Part shown: positions 1 to 11,500 of the stretch, piece by piece
How the letters are laid out: each line of letters starts with the position of its first letter
Numbering within the stretch: position 1 is the first letter of the stretch
Source of the DNA: Smittium culicis
Lineage: Eukaryota > Kickxellomycota > Harpellomycetes > Harpellales > Legeriomycetaceae
Direction: 5' to 3'
NCBI GenBank assembly: GCA_001970855.1
Contig: LSSN01001448.1
Span: 1-64,000, forward strand
Length of the DNA stretch: 64,000 nucleotides
Notes under the pieces: generated by a model
The model's input: the letters and a program-made list of their open reading frames with translations, nothing else
The model's database searches: none
Told to the model about the DNA's origin: nothing
Program-made: the position numbers and the translations under genes

Positions 1-152
<152 letters not shown>

Positions 153-189
153 TTAATGGCGAGGCTCAGGCTATTAAGTCATTCGCCTG

Positions 190-827
190 CTCCTAAGAGT
201 GAAATACCTTGCCGTGGTTTAGGGGCTTAAGTAGTGTACTTAGAAAAGTGCACTATACTAAAATTTCACACAGCGTTGCACTATCCTTGGTCGGGGATAG
301 TGAATGCAACGCTCAGCGATTCTGAGGACAGCGATTCCAGAGGAGGACCATCTAGAAACAGGAGGAACCGATTCGTTTAGCACAGTCTGAGACATTATCT
401 GTGCACAAGTCCAGCGTTCGACAGCATTACGGAACTCAGCCGTTTAGCAGCTTATTGTAGGAGAGCCTGGTCGATCATTCCCACGTTTGGGTAGGAGCCT
501 ATTTTTTATTAATCCTGTTAGATGTAGGCTCTGACTAGGAGCTCAATGATCTCAACGAATTCAATTTTGTTGAAATGAGGTTATTTAATGACTGCTTGTA
601 ACTTCAGTCATCCAGCCTACTTGAAGCAATTCCTGGGTGGATCTTTCGGTTGATAGATTGATCCCATTTCCCATTAGGTACGCAGCCGGTAGACCAGCAG
701 AGGAATTTATTAGTGTTAGAATATTAGTTTTTTTATGCCTTGCACTGAATTTCTATTTTCTTAGTTTATTTACCGCGTATTTTCTATTATTGTTATCGTA
801 CCAATAAAATTCCGTAAAAAAAAAAAA
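190..827 (+). mobile_element. SINE-like non-LTR element with poly(A) tail and target duplication
   Basis: The 12-base sequence GTCATTCGCCTG occurs at 178-189 and again at 828-839, immediately after a run of 12 A (816-827). This is the signature of target-primed reverse transcription, so 190-827 is one inserted unit of about 640 bp. It has no long ORF. The first 430 bases hold a chain of inverted repeats: 231-241 with 246-258, 273-286 with 295-312, 312-316 with 322-326, 380-385 with 399-404, 429-432 with 440-443, 495-501 with 525-531, and 588-594 with 605-611. The last 200 bases recur, diverged, at about 20612-20835, so the tail belongs to a family. No convincing tRNA, 5S or 7SL head was recognised. 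The identical duplications suggest a young insertion. Confidence 0.82.
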
Positions 828-839
828 GTCATTCGCCTG

Positions 840-1391
840 AATAAATACACGTATAATATGTGATTAAACCCAGAAAGAAAGTGAATAATATTTGCTGAAC
901 ACAGAATTACACAAGAATTTTATGGTTATTTGTAGAGTATAAGGCGTAAAAAAGTATTTCTAAGAGAGTGGAAATGATTGGCAATGTATAAATAAATTCT
1001 AGAAACAGAAATGCTGACAGGTTTGTTCAAATATTAAAATCAAGCTATCTAAAGAAAAAAACTTTTTTTGTATAAAATTGATCAGAATGCTCGGGTAAAT
1101 TTAATAAACGCGAACGTATGTAATTTTATAACATTTGACATAAGTTAAAGATATTTGATAAATATAATTGAATGAAATAGAAGATGAGAATAAAGTGATT
1201 AAAATTATATAATAATAGATAAAAAAAATAAATAAAAAAATTTTTAAGGAAAATTAGTTTAATCTGTATATAAATGAGAAAGGGATGATTGAAGCTGGAA
1301 TTATTAGATGGATTCATATTTTTGTTAGTGGCAAAATCAATAAAATGGTATAGTTTCGTTTTTATATTTTTCGAGTGTTGGTAAGAAAAGG
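840..1391. other. Intergenic AT-rich DNA, downstream of the SKT5-like gene
   Basis: This stretch separates the SINE-like element from the 3' end of the minus-strand SKT5-like gene. No conserved coding sequence, RNA gene or repeat was recognised. The only longer reading frame, on the minus strand, is low-complexity phenylalanine/tyrosine/leucine-rich and looks like chance. Confidence 0.6.
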
Positions 1392-3785
1392 CTACATGAT
1401 TGTACACATTTCCTTTTCCTTATCCCCGCTCTTTTCTTTAGATTTTGATTGGGCTCTTTTTGGCTTAGGTCCGTTTTTTTTGCGGCTTACTGTGAGCTGT
1501 TTTCGAAGATTAGCAGCGCTGATATTTCCACTATTGTTAAAGTCAGCCTTTTCCAAGCGTTCTTTAGCTTCGACGCTACCGTTGTTAGCGGCTTGGCGGT
1601 ACCATTGTAGAGCCTTTTCACTATCACGTTCAACGCCTATACCAATGTCATAATAGTATCCCATACCGAACTGTGCTCTAGAAAGACCTTGTTCGGCAGC
1701 TCTGCTGCACCAGTCAAAGGCAAAATTATCACTTTGTTCCAAAACACCAGGAGCACCGGACAGGTACCAGCCAGATAATGCCATTTGTGATAGGGCGAAT
1801 CCAGAGTCTGCAGCCATACGATAATACATCACACTTGCATATGGGTTCGCAGGGAAGTCGTGTTCGCCAAACTCGAACAAATATCCCAATTTGTGTTGAG
1901 CTTCAGGCATACCTAAATGAGCAGCTTTATCCAAGAGTTTATGAGCTTCTTCGTTGTCACCAAAGATGGATTCATAAATTCTTTTCTCGGGATATTCATT
2001 TAGATATATCAGGGCCAAGACGTAGGCACCATCAGGACAACTTTCGTCAGCTAACTCAGCAGCTCTACGAAGGTAAATCAAAGCAGTTTTCAAGTTCTGG
2101 CGCATTCCAAGTTCGCCTCTTAACAAACACGTAGCCATTCTATAGTTTGCGGAACTGTTTGATAAGGCGGCAGATACTTTATAGTATGAAATGGCACGCG
2201 AGTTTGAATTTTTTTGCTCGTAATATTCAGCAACTTTAAATGCAGATTTTGCGTGGTGGCATTTTGCAGAGTGCATGTATAGTCTATATGCTTTTGATTT
2301 ATCAGGAACAATGCCATATTTACCTTCTTCAAGCCAGGTGCCCAAAATATATGATGCTTCGGGGTTACCTTTTTTCTGTAGTAGTTTAATCCAGTAAACA
2401 GCTTCATTGACAAGTTTGGTTTTATTTTCATCAGAGCTTTCATATTCAACACTCTTTATCTGTAGAGATGATACAGACTGGGAGGGGGATAGGTTAGAGT
2501 CAAAGTTTCCGCGAGAGACAGAGGGCGAGATGCTAAAAGAGGTCATTGGTCTAGATAGGGACCCTGGGTCGTTTAAAGGGTCTAAATCGGCTTTTATAAC
2601 TTCAATTGAGCTTAATAGGTACTTTGCGTATTCAAGTTGAATTGACTCGTCATTTGTTTTTAGAGCAGCTTCTCTGTACATATTCATAGCAGAGCCAGTG
2701 TCCAATAATGTTTTGGATACCCTGTTTGATCTTATAGTATTACCCATAGATGCTCGGGAAAGAGACGTAGAGGATAAGTTATACATAGATTTTCTGAACA
2801 GCATTGAGTGGACATTGAGGTCATTTTGAGAGCTATTCTTATGTTTTCTCAAGATAACAGGATTTAGTGAATTACTTGCAAAGTCAGAGTCATAGCCTCT
2901 GCTTTGATCAACACTTGGGACAGAGTTGTTCGAAGTAATGGGAGCACTGCCAGATTCTTTTTCGCTCTCAACGCTGGAGATTGAGCTTGGGTTAGAACCA
3001 GCAATGAACATGGGATTAGAGTCTTTTTGGTTGTTAATATCAGTTTTAGTAGTAGAAAAAGATGAGGCATGGATTAATTTGTTTTGGGATTTGTATTCTA
3101 GACTTGATTTTTCAAAAGAGCTAGAGATGCTATCAGAGTTTAGGGAGTCTTTTCCAGAGTCAAAAGTAAAAGAGTTATCGGAAAGATTTACAGGGGTGGA
3201 GTTTTTATGGTTTCCAGTGCTTGCTCTTATAAATTCGTTGGCGGTTAAGGTGGAAGGATCATTCGGAGAATAGTTGAGATTTTTTTTATAGCTAGAGAAA
3301 CCGTTTGTCTCGCTGAATTCTTGCTCAGAAATGTATTCATAATCGCTTATTGCAGAGTCTTTAAGGGAGCGGGAGGGACTTATATTATTATTATATTTTA
3401 CATTTTTATTTGACAAGAGGTTCGGGGAGATAGAGTGCTCGTCAGAGGTATCGATGGCGAGGATATGAGGACTTGAATTGGAGGGTACAGGGGGTAAACT
3501 ATATGAAGGAGAGTTAGACTGATTGGCAGTCGCAGGTGTTGGAAAGGCCTGAGCGTGTAAATCAAAGCCTAAATCCAATTTATCTTGGAAAGAAGCTGTA
3601 TCTTGGAGTTGTATGCCACTATCGGTTGAGCTATTAAAGTGGTTCGAAGTGGGGCTTGAGGCGTTTAAAGGTATTTGATTCTTAGATCTTGATTCAGGTC
3701 TTGGACCTCTCGGAGCTTGCAACCTTTTCATAGACTTTATATTGTTGATAGACTCGTTCTTAGATTCAGAATCGACTTGATACAT
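1392..3785 (-). CDS. SKT5: Sel1-repeat activator of chitin synthase, Skt5/Chs4-like, prenylated
   Basis: This intronless ORF encodes 797 residues. Residues 1 to about 370 are serine/asparagine-rich and look disordered. Residues about 370-750 form helical Sel1-type repeats, seen as recurring pairs such as YILGTWLEEG, AYRLYMHSAK, ALQWYRQAANNGS and AQFGMGYYYDIGIG. A lysine-rich tail follows and the protein ends CTIM, a canonical CaaX farnesylation box. Yeast Skt5/Chs4 has the same layout (disordered N-terminus, Sel1 repeats, farnesylated CaaX) and activates chitin synthase III at the plasma membrane and septum. The same role is inferred here. The start is the first ATG of the open frame; the leader beyond it (3786-4100) is purine-rich on the plus strand, so pyrimidine-rich on the coding strand. 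Fungi carry several Sel1 paralogs, so exact orthology to SKT5 rather than SHC1 is not decided. Confidence 0.85.
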   Translation of the reverse strand: MYQVDSESKNESINNIKSMKRLQAPRGPRPESRSKNQIPLNASSPTSNHFNSSTDSGIQLQDTASFQDKLDLGFDLHAQAFPTPATANQSNSPSYSLPPVPSNSSPHILAIDTSDEHSISPNLLSNKNVKYNNNISPSRSLKDSAISDYEYISEQEFSETNGFSSYKKNLNYSPNDPSTLTANEFIRASTGNHKNSTPVNLSDNSFTFDSGKDSLNSDSISSSFEKSSLEYKSQNKLIHASSFSTTKTDINNQKDSNPMFIAGSNPSSISSVESEKESGSAPITSNNSVPSVDQSRGYDSDFASNSLNPVILRKHKNSSQNDLNVHSMLFRKSMYNLSSTSLSRASMGNTIRSNRVSKTLLDTGSAMNMYREAALKTNDESIQLEYAKYLLSSIEVIKADLDPLNDPGSLSRPMTSFSISPSVSRGNFDSNLSPSQSVSSLQIKSVEYESSDENKTKLVNEAVYWIKLLQKKGNPEASYILGTWLEEGKYGIVPDKSKAYRLYMHSAKCHHAKSAFKVAEYYEQKNSNSRAISYYKVSAALSNSSANYRMATCLLRGELGMRQNLKTALIYLRRAAELADESCPDGAYVLALIYLNEYPEKRIYESIFGDNEEAHKLLDKAAHLGMPEAQHKLGYLFEFGEHDFPANPYASVMYYRMAADSGFALSQMALSGWYLSGAPGVLEQSDNFAFDWCSRAAEQGLSRAQFGMGYYYDIGIGVERDSEKALQWYRQAANNGSVEAKERLEKADFNNSGNISAANLRKQLTVSRKKNGPKPKRAQSKSKEKSGDKEKEMCTIM

Positions 3786-5131
3786 ATTTAATTACTTCGA
3801 TAGAATAAAATAAAATAGCAAGTGTTTGGAGGCATGAAAAACTAAACAAGTTTAGAGTTGAATAATCAGGCTAGTCGAATGGATTTGAGAAGAGACAGCT
3901 TTGAAGAGATAGATAGAAACGCCAGAAAGAGAAGAGGGGTGCGAACAGCGTAATGAAGAAATATATTTAAAAGTATGAAAGGTATTCTAAGTAGATTTAT
4001 AAAGTATGTAAAACAGAGGGAAATATAGTAGAGGAGAAATTTGTTAAACCAGAAAAGTATATAAAAATAAGTTCTTATATGTAAAAGATGAGATGAAACC
4101 AGAGATTAGATACTGGGGATTTAGGGCAGTATATATGGTAGATAAAAGCGGTTGTATAAAGCAGCAAATAAAGAAATATTTGAATAGCAAGGATATAAGT
4201 GAGTTTGAAGGGAGGAATTGGAGAGAAGGAAGGTTTTTGTGAGTAGAACAGTATGAGGTAAAATATAGATAGGAAAAGGTAGTTGAGTGTAATTAAAAGA
4301 GATATATATTAAAGCAAAATGAAATTGGAAACTAAATGGGATATAGGCTTCAAGATGTATCAGTCAGAAGAAGGAAAAAAAAAGAGTGTAGTTGGATTGA
4401 GGGTAGAATGGCAAGTGCGAATTTAATCAGGGGCGTAATTTGACAAACATTAAATAAAGCGGATATATATACATATGGATTGGGCAACGGGCAAAAAAAA
4501 AATAAAAAACGGTGCAGGTAAACTTAAACAGACGCAAATTAGGTATTTTTGACTAAAATAAAAAAAAATTAAAGAGAAAAAAAGCAGGAAATAATGGAAG
4601 CCAAAAACCCAAACAATCCTTTTTTTGTCAAATTAGAAGAATAGCATACACTTATTCGGAAATATGAGATAATAGCATTTTCTTGCACTTTGATTGGTGA
4701 CTAATTATATGTTGACTATTGGCCAAAATTAATAAATAAGCCAATAATACGCATTTATTATTATATCAGGAATTTTCTGTAGAGAAAAAGTTGGCTACTC
4801 TCAAGCGATTTGCGAGATGCTCTATACTGCTTACCAGAAGCAGGCCAATAAGTGCATACACTTGGCTCTTCGGGGAGTGGGTGTGGGCAGAGAACTCGGT
4901 ATGTTTAATTGTGATAACAATTAGGATACAGAATGCCTTGAGAATGGGCGCATTTTATTTTGATGAGCTAAGGGCAACAGACGCTTAGAATGGCTCATAA
5001 GAAGGGTGCTGAATTCGAGAGCGTAGCCACATATATTAATGGCAGCTTAATAGGGTCCAAAAAAAAAACAAAAACATAGCAGCAGTGAATAAACGGGAGA
5101 AGCCATATTGTGACAAGATAAAAGTTAGATA
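3786..5131. promoter_or_regulatory. Upstream region of the SKT5-like gene with CCAAT boxes
   Basis: About 1.3 kb without a convincing gene. The part next to the SKT5-like start is purine-rich on the plus strand, hence pyrimidine-rich in the sense of the gene, which is common in fungal leaders. Around 4690-4750 several CCAAT-type motifs sit close together (GATTGG, TATTGGCC, GCCAATAATA). A 65-residue ORF at 4791-4988 resembles nothing known and is not called. Confidence 0.4.
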
Positions 5132-5500
5132 ATGGACCCAAAGGCGCCTTTTGGGCAGCTCTATTTGGAATATGAGAAGAAAATTAAATTAGAAGGGATT
5201 CTCACTCATTCGCAGCTGGCGACTAGAGCTTTTTTAGCAATTATCATCATCCAGTTATATACTCGTATAAACAACAGGCCCGTCCAACAAAAAAACGACT
5301 ACTCATTCGCTGGTTCTAGAAAATTAGCATCCCGACCAATGAGTCTCGGCCTGCTAGATTCCAGACAAACAATTAAGCTCAGCCAAGATTTAATGCTTGA
5401 CTCTTTCGCAAAATCGCCCCAACAGAGCCTGCTGATAAAAGACATGGGAGCAGAGTCAGCAGAAGGTTGCGAACTAGCTGACCTAATAGGGTTCTTGTGA
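5132..5500 (+). CDS. Possible small hypothetical protein (122 aa)
   Basis: An ATG-started frame encodes 122 residues with a hydrophobic stretch near residues 30-42 (RAFLAIIIIQLY) that could be a single membrane span, followed by a polar, serine/lysine-containing tail. Its base composition is less AT-rich than the flanks, which is the main argument that it is real. No family was recognised, and a 91-residue shadow frame lies opposite it. It could be a small membrane or mitochondrial protein, an exon of an unseen gene, or a chance ORF. Confidence 0.28.
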   Translation: MDPKAPFGQLYLEYEKKIKLEGILTHSQLATRAFLAIIIIQLYTRINNRPVQQKNDYSFAGSRKLASRPMSLGLLDSRQTIKLSQDLMLDSFAKSPQQSLLIKDMGAESAEGCELADLIGFL

Positions 5501-8500
5501 GCCAAAACGCAGATTATCAGCGGCATTATCTGACCAATTGCACAACTACTTGCCAAAACTCGCATGAAGTACAAGTCTTAAATATGCATTGTTAGGTGCT
5601 ATAGCTTTTATCTTTTTCTTATTGAGTAGCATTGTTGAAAAAGAGAGAGTAAACTGCAAAAAATGGGGTCTGTTTATAGTACAAATTACTCATAACTCAT
5701 TTCTTTCCCCCCCCCCCCCCCCAACACCAAATTCAACAAAAACCACGAGCATCGTTCCTCCAAATAAGCGTATCATCCTCCTCACAGCCAACTAGGTTGC
5801 ACCTCCAACTCCATTATTAGAGATTTCTTTTTTGTGTATAAAGAGCTACTGCAAAGGTTGATTGGTAGCTTTGGCGTAATTGGCGTAAGTGGCATATTGG
5901 CTTCAAGAATCAATCCATTGTATTTCTTAATTATGCGCTTTAATTGTCTTGGGAATTCCATCATGCCCCTCTTCTCGTCAGCCATTCGTCTGACAAGTAA
6001 CCAATGAACTGACGTCAAACCCTAGCTCTTGTTGCCTCCTTTTACTTTCAATTCAGCAGAAAACTTCAATTATGCATACAAAAGCTTGTATCTGGAAGCT
6101 GATTCGATTATATAGTTTTATTCGTAGCTGCTTACCCCACCATCCAATTCTTGCTACCAACAAAGACTTTCTTTATCACTTCCTCGCTGTCCAACTGGCT
6201 CACAAAAAATCATCTTACTTAAGAATTTACTTAATCAGCTTTATCTGTTCCAGCCACTATTTATGTATTACTAAATAAAATAAACAAGATTATTAACATA
6301 ACTCTGAAGCTATTCAAATATTTATTTTTTACAGATATACATTAGCTTTGCTCCCAAATACTAAAATACTTACAAATTTAATCATACATTTTTACTTGCA
6401 ACCGCTAAACTACATACAAATATAATGCCGCTTCATAACTAAGATTATGCGATTCGCTCTAAATCTTAAGGTAATGGTTATCCTGTTTTTACACAAAAAA
6501 TAAACCCTTTTAACCAGCCGTTACCCTTCTCTTGCTGCGTATATTTTAGTCATGCTTAATCAACCTATCCGCACTTTTCATTAGGTAAAGATGTGGGTTT
6601 TATATTTTAGAAATAAATGTATCTGTCCAAATCCATTCATTGATGGGGGAAAAAATAGCGAGTCGATATTTTTAGCAACTTCGTAGACTGCTTTTCTTGT
6701 ACTTGGATATAATACAAGATCAGCTCAACCAAGATACGCTTACATAAAGACATCATAGCTGCTTTTAACTACTTGTTTGCCAAGCCGTCCATTACCTTTT
6801 ATCAACCCGCTTATTGCAAGTTATATTTATAGCTTATGACTATTGGCTATGGCGCCTAGCCAATAGCTGGTTCGCTGGTTACATATAGACTATAGTAAAT
6901 CACTCTAGATGCGCCTTATATAAAACTGCCAAATCTATTACCAATATGTACCCAATTGACATCCATTTTCGAAATTAAACTCGTTGTCTTCATCTATTTC
7001 AGCTGTTAAATCTAGTTCATTACTTAAACGGATTTAATACTCAACCAAATACGCTCCAAAATAAAAATATCGAATCTCTACAACGATTAGCTGAAGTTAA
7101 AATACAAGATCTGCCTTGCATTTATCTGAGCAGATAAATATATATGGGAGATCATTTCGAGAAGCGGAAGTTTTTGTCATATGTTTTTCATACTATTAAG
7201 AACTGCCTTATTTTAGATTTGATTAGAAAATTTCATCGAATGGTTTATCTGATACAACCAATATATTAACCTAATATTACGCAACTAGGATTTCCAAGAA
7301 ATAAAGATCCGCTTCCCATAATAATATCCCAATTACTCAATCTGATTTCCACTTCCGTTTTTTCGCTTCAAGTCTACTTTTCCTTTTTATTCATAAACAT
7401 GCTCTCTGCCACAGTCACCTAATCAACAAATTCTGATATCGTTTCGGCTTTAAAAAAATGCTCATCTCTATATCACAATTACATTATTATTTACCATTAC
7501 CATTACCATTAATCTTCCGACTTTTTTATAATTCAACGAAAAATATATGGGAGATCCTGGACGAAGAGAGCACTTTGTTGCAGTTCATGTTATTTGACCG
7601 ATTAGTCATTAATTGTAAATATTATTGAAGGAGTTAAAAAGGCATTTCGAATTTTCTTATTTATTCATTTAATTATGTTATTTTTGTTTGCTATAAAAAA
7701 AAAAGTATTTACAAATTAGCTATTGATTTTTTATGCGATTTTGTACCCTGAAACACTTCACACCCTAAATTGCCTCAATAAAGAATTTCCCATATAAACT
7801 TTCCTTCGCCTTTATGGCCAAATTTCCAAAAAAAATAAAAATAAAAAAAGTCAGCGTAGAATACTCTCTTTATCCTATCTATTAAAAAACTCGTATAGCG
7901 CCTATCAATCTTTAGCCCTTTCGGAGGCAGTTAGCTTTTTTTGGATTTCCAAAGTTACCCAACTATATGACATACTGATAAATCGATAGTTATGTTGTTA
8001 ATATATTGGCTATCATCGTTGATGCATCCAATATCAAATAATTTAATATTGGAATATCCAATTATGATTAAATAAAAAGTACAGGCCTATTGGCCCCGGA
8101 TAGAGTTAATCTACACCAGCTAAATTACGATATGCATTATAAAAACGTATAATATTAGAACTGATATTCGTTGCTATATTATAAATGCATACCCACATAC
8201 ATCCAAATTATCAACATAGCTTTATTTATCTAATTGAATTAATAATTCTGCTCCAAAAATTATATTGTTTATTATCCGCATTTAGCTGCATTTTATTACT
8301 TAATTATAGCCTATTTATCGCAGTTATTTATAATCTCATAGACCCATTTCATCTCTTGTCTAATTCGAGCGAGAAAAAAATGGATTTTTAATAATATAGC
8401 TAAAATAAGCTCAGAAAGGATTACATATAACCAAAACTGAGCTTATGTTCCAATCCATATATAAATAAAATCCATTCTACACTTAACCTCAATTCGCCAC

Positions 8501-11500
8501 AATATAATTCATGGATTATATTGGTTGAAACTAAAGAAATATTAGGTAATATATAAACATATATTCCAACCACTAATAAATATTTATAATAATCCTTATT
8601 CGCTACTCAAATTTCCTAGCATCGACAACCTAATCTACCCTTATCATTTTAACCCTTTCATGTCCAAAATCTTTAATCTAAAACCTTAATTAGATCTTTT
8701 TTTCGCATAAAGATGATGTTTTTAGCGTACTTTATGCAAAATAAGATGCCATTAGCATATAAATTTCATTTTTTATAATTAGATATTTCCAAAAATATAA
8801 ATAAAAAAGAATAAATAATTTAGAATCATAATGCTATAGCATAACACTACGACTAAAAAAAAACGACCTATTATATGTAAATATATCAAGCATTTTCACC
8901 GCTATAATTTGGTATGAGCATGTGAAGATTTCAGACGCTATCATTTGGCTCATATATAGAAAAATGGAGTATAAATTTATCAATGAAACATGATTAAACG
9001 TTAAAAAAATTTTACTTTTTTTTTATTGCGTGTATTATCTGGTAGCTAACTAAACCATAATTGCTTGATAATTGAAACTAGTAGTCTTTAAATGGCCAAA
9101 AATTTCCAAGTTCGAAATTTAGTCTATTTAAAAATCTTTTTGAGATTGTAAAGTTATGCTGTTACATATGAAATTTATTTAATTAAACAAATTTTCCAAA
9201 TTTTATAAAATCAATAAAAAAATTCCTTTTGTTATCAGACCCCTTTACTTTTATAATCTCTATAAGTATATACCTCTATCATCAAGGTATATGTTTTACT
9301 CTTATTGATTTAAATTATATATATTGAATTTACACAAAGTGTCTATTAAATATTATGTAAAATTTAAAACTTGAAAAGCGAACAAAATAGCAAAAAAATC
9401 AAAGCAATCAAAGTAATCGCTATAAATTATACGCGAAATCAGTTTACTTGTTCATTTTCGTCATCTATGATCACTATTTCAATCTAAAAAAACATCTGCA
9501 ATAAAACAAAAAGATTCTTATATTTAAAGAAAAAGTAAATTTAGAAAAGTCCATTTTTGTTGATTAGATATATTTTTTATACGATAAAGATTTCCCGTAT
9601 ACTCACACCCCCCCCCCACCCTTAAAAAAAATTATTTAAATCGAAACACAATTTTGGAAATCGTTCAGTACTATCTACCAAATACTTTTCTTGTTGAAAA
9701 ATTTATCAATCTAGTTGTATACAACTCAATGAGATCCATAGGTTAAATTAACGATTTATGATTATCATCGATTTGATCTTGCTCAGATTCGTAAAATATA
9801 TTGACTTTTACTTTAATAATAATTATTTTGTATATTCAACAAATATCATTAAACAGTGTAGACATGTGAAGTGTTTTTCAAAATCAATAATTAAGCACAA
9901 TTGTAAACAATTAATGAAAGTATGATTCTATCTTTTTAAAAGAAAATTATGAATTTATAAAGTTAAAAAGGCTCAAGGTTTTTTATTATCATTTAAAATT
10001 TTTTATTTATTATAAATTGTAATAGTTTTTTTTAACAGCTTAGTTAAAAAGAAATATCAGATAGAATAAATCTCCAATCAAATAGTACAATATATTTAAA
10101 AGAATAATTTTGTACAAAATTCTGCATTAATATAAAAAAATACCAAGTGAAAATTATAATTCTAAACGATCTAAATATTTGAGATAGTTAAATCGAGCGC
10201 AGATGGAAAAATCACTATGCACTTACTAAAATAACAGTTTTGATAAAATAAAACCCTATTAATTAATAAATAAACATATCTAGGTCTTTAATTCTTGTTA
10301 AAACTATCAGACCGAGACAGTATGTAAACTCGAAGATCTGAGAAATCCTAATTATATGTTTTTTTAAACCCAGAAATACAGAGAGACGCTCTGATTTTGA
10401 ATTGTTAGAATTATACCCATTCTAAAATGGTAAGTATAAAATACGAATATTTGGTGAATTAATTAAAATCGGTTGAAATTTTATTATAGAATTTCTAATT
10501 AAATATTTAACTTACAATTTCACACCATCTCAAAGAAAAATTAGCATCGATTCTTAGAAATTAAACTTATAGTCATGCTTATTGAAAGATCTATATAAAA
10601 TAACCAACCCCATTCAAATAAAATCAATCTATGATATAAAAAGAATAAATTTTACATTTAGCTACTTTTTAATTTATCACAAAATCAAGTTATTTCCTCT
10701 AAAAGTGATATATACAGTGCGGAATAAGATTTTAGTTTTCTAAATGTTCACTAAATCATTTAAAGTAAATTTGAACTGGCTTGGAAAATATAGAAAATTA
10801 TAGAGTGAAAAAAAAACATTATATAGAGAGGGAAAATGTGATAGAGAGTGTGTGTGAACAGCTCACTAGTATGGATTAGTATCTCTAGAATAATATGATT
10901 AATTCGACAGAACCTACAGCTTATCAATCTAATGTTTAGAATTAAATAGTAATGTATGGATTATAACATTATTTTCCTTTAAATTTAATGGTAATTTTTA
11001 TACTATAGAGTAGTATTTTCAATTTAAAACACAGTATATAATTATTTACTTATAAAAAATCATAATCTTTTGATATTATACATTTGCCCCATATATCTCA
11101 AATATAAGCTAATGATATTTATTTATAGAATTTTGATGATTTGAAAGACAATATAAATTATACCCATAATTTTTCAATAAGGTCTTTATTCAAAATTTAA
11201 TATATATAAAATAATAATTAAAGCGTCCTTTAAATATTATTAATGCCCCCCTTATTTAAATATAATGATAGTAAATATGTTTCTGATTTAAATTCAAATC
11301 TTCAAAAAAATGAAACAGCCTTAGAAATAAAAATTAAGCGGAATTATCATGAAAATATTTTTTTTATAAATGTATATCTATTATGAAAAAATGACATTTA
11401 AAACTGTAATTTAATTGTTTATTAAATAAATTTTAATATGACAAATATAATCAAAAAAACTATGTTTACTTATTTAAAGAATTAATAATTATATTTTTAT

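Noticed and set aside
322..358. Hammerhead ribozyme core in the SINE-like element (CTGAGGA ... GAAA)
   Set aside because: The CUGANGA and GAAA boxes are present, but the bases between them do not form the required stem II and no cleavage-site helix could be placed.
1126..1407. 93-residue minus-strand ORF overlapping the SKT5-like 3' end
   Set aside because: Phe/Tyr/Leu-rich low complexity from AT-rich DNA.
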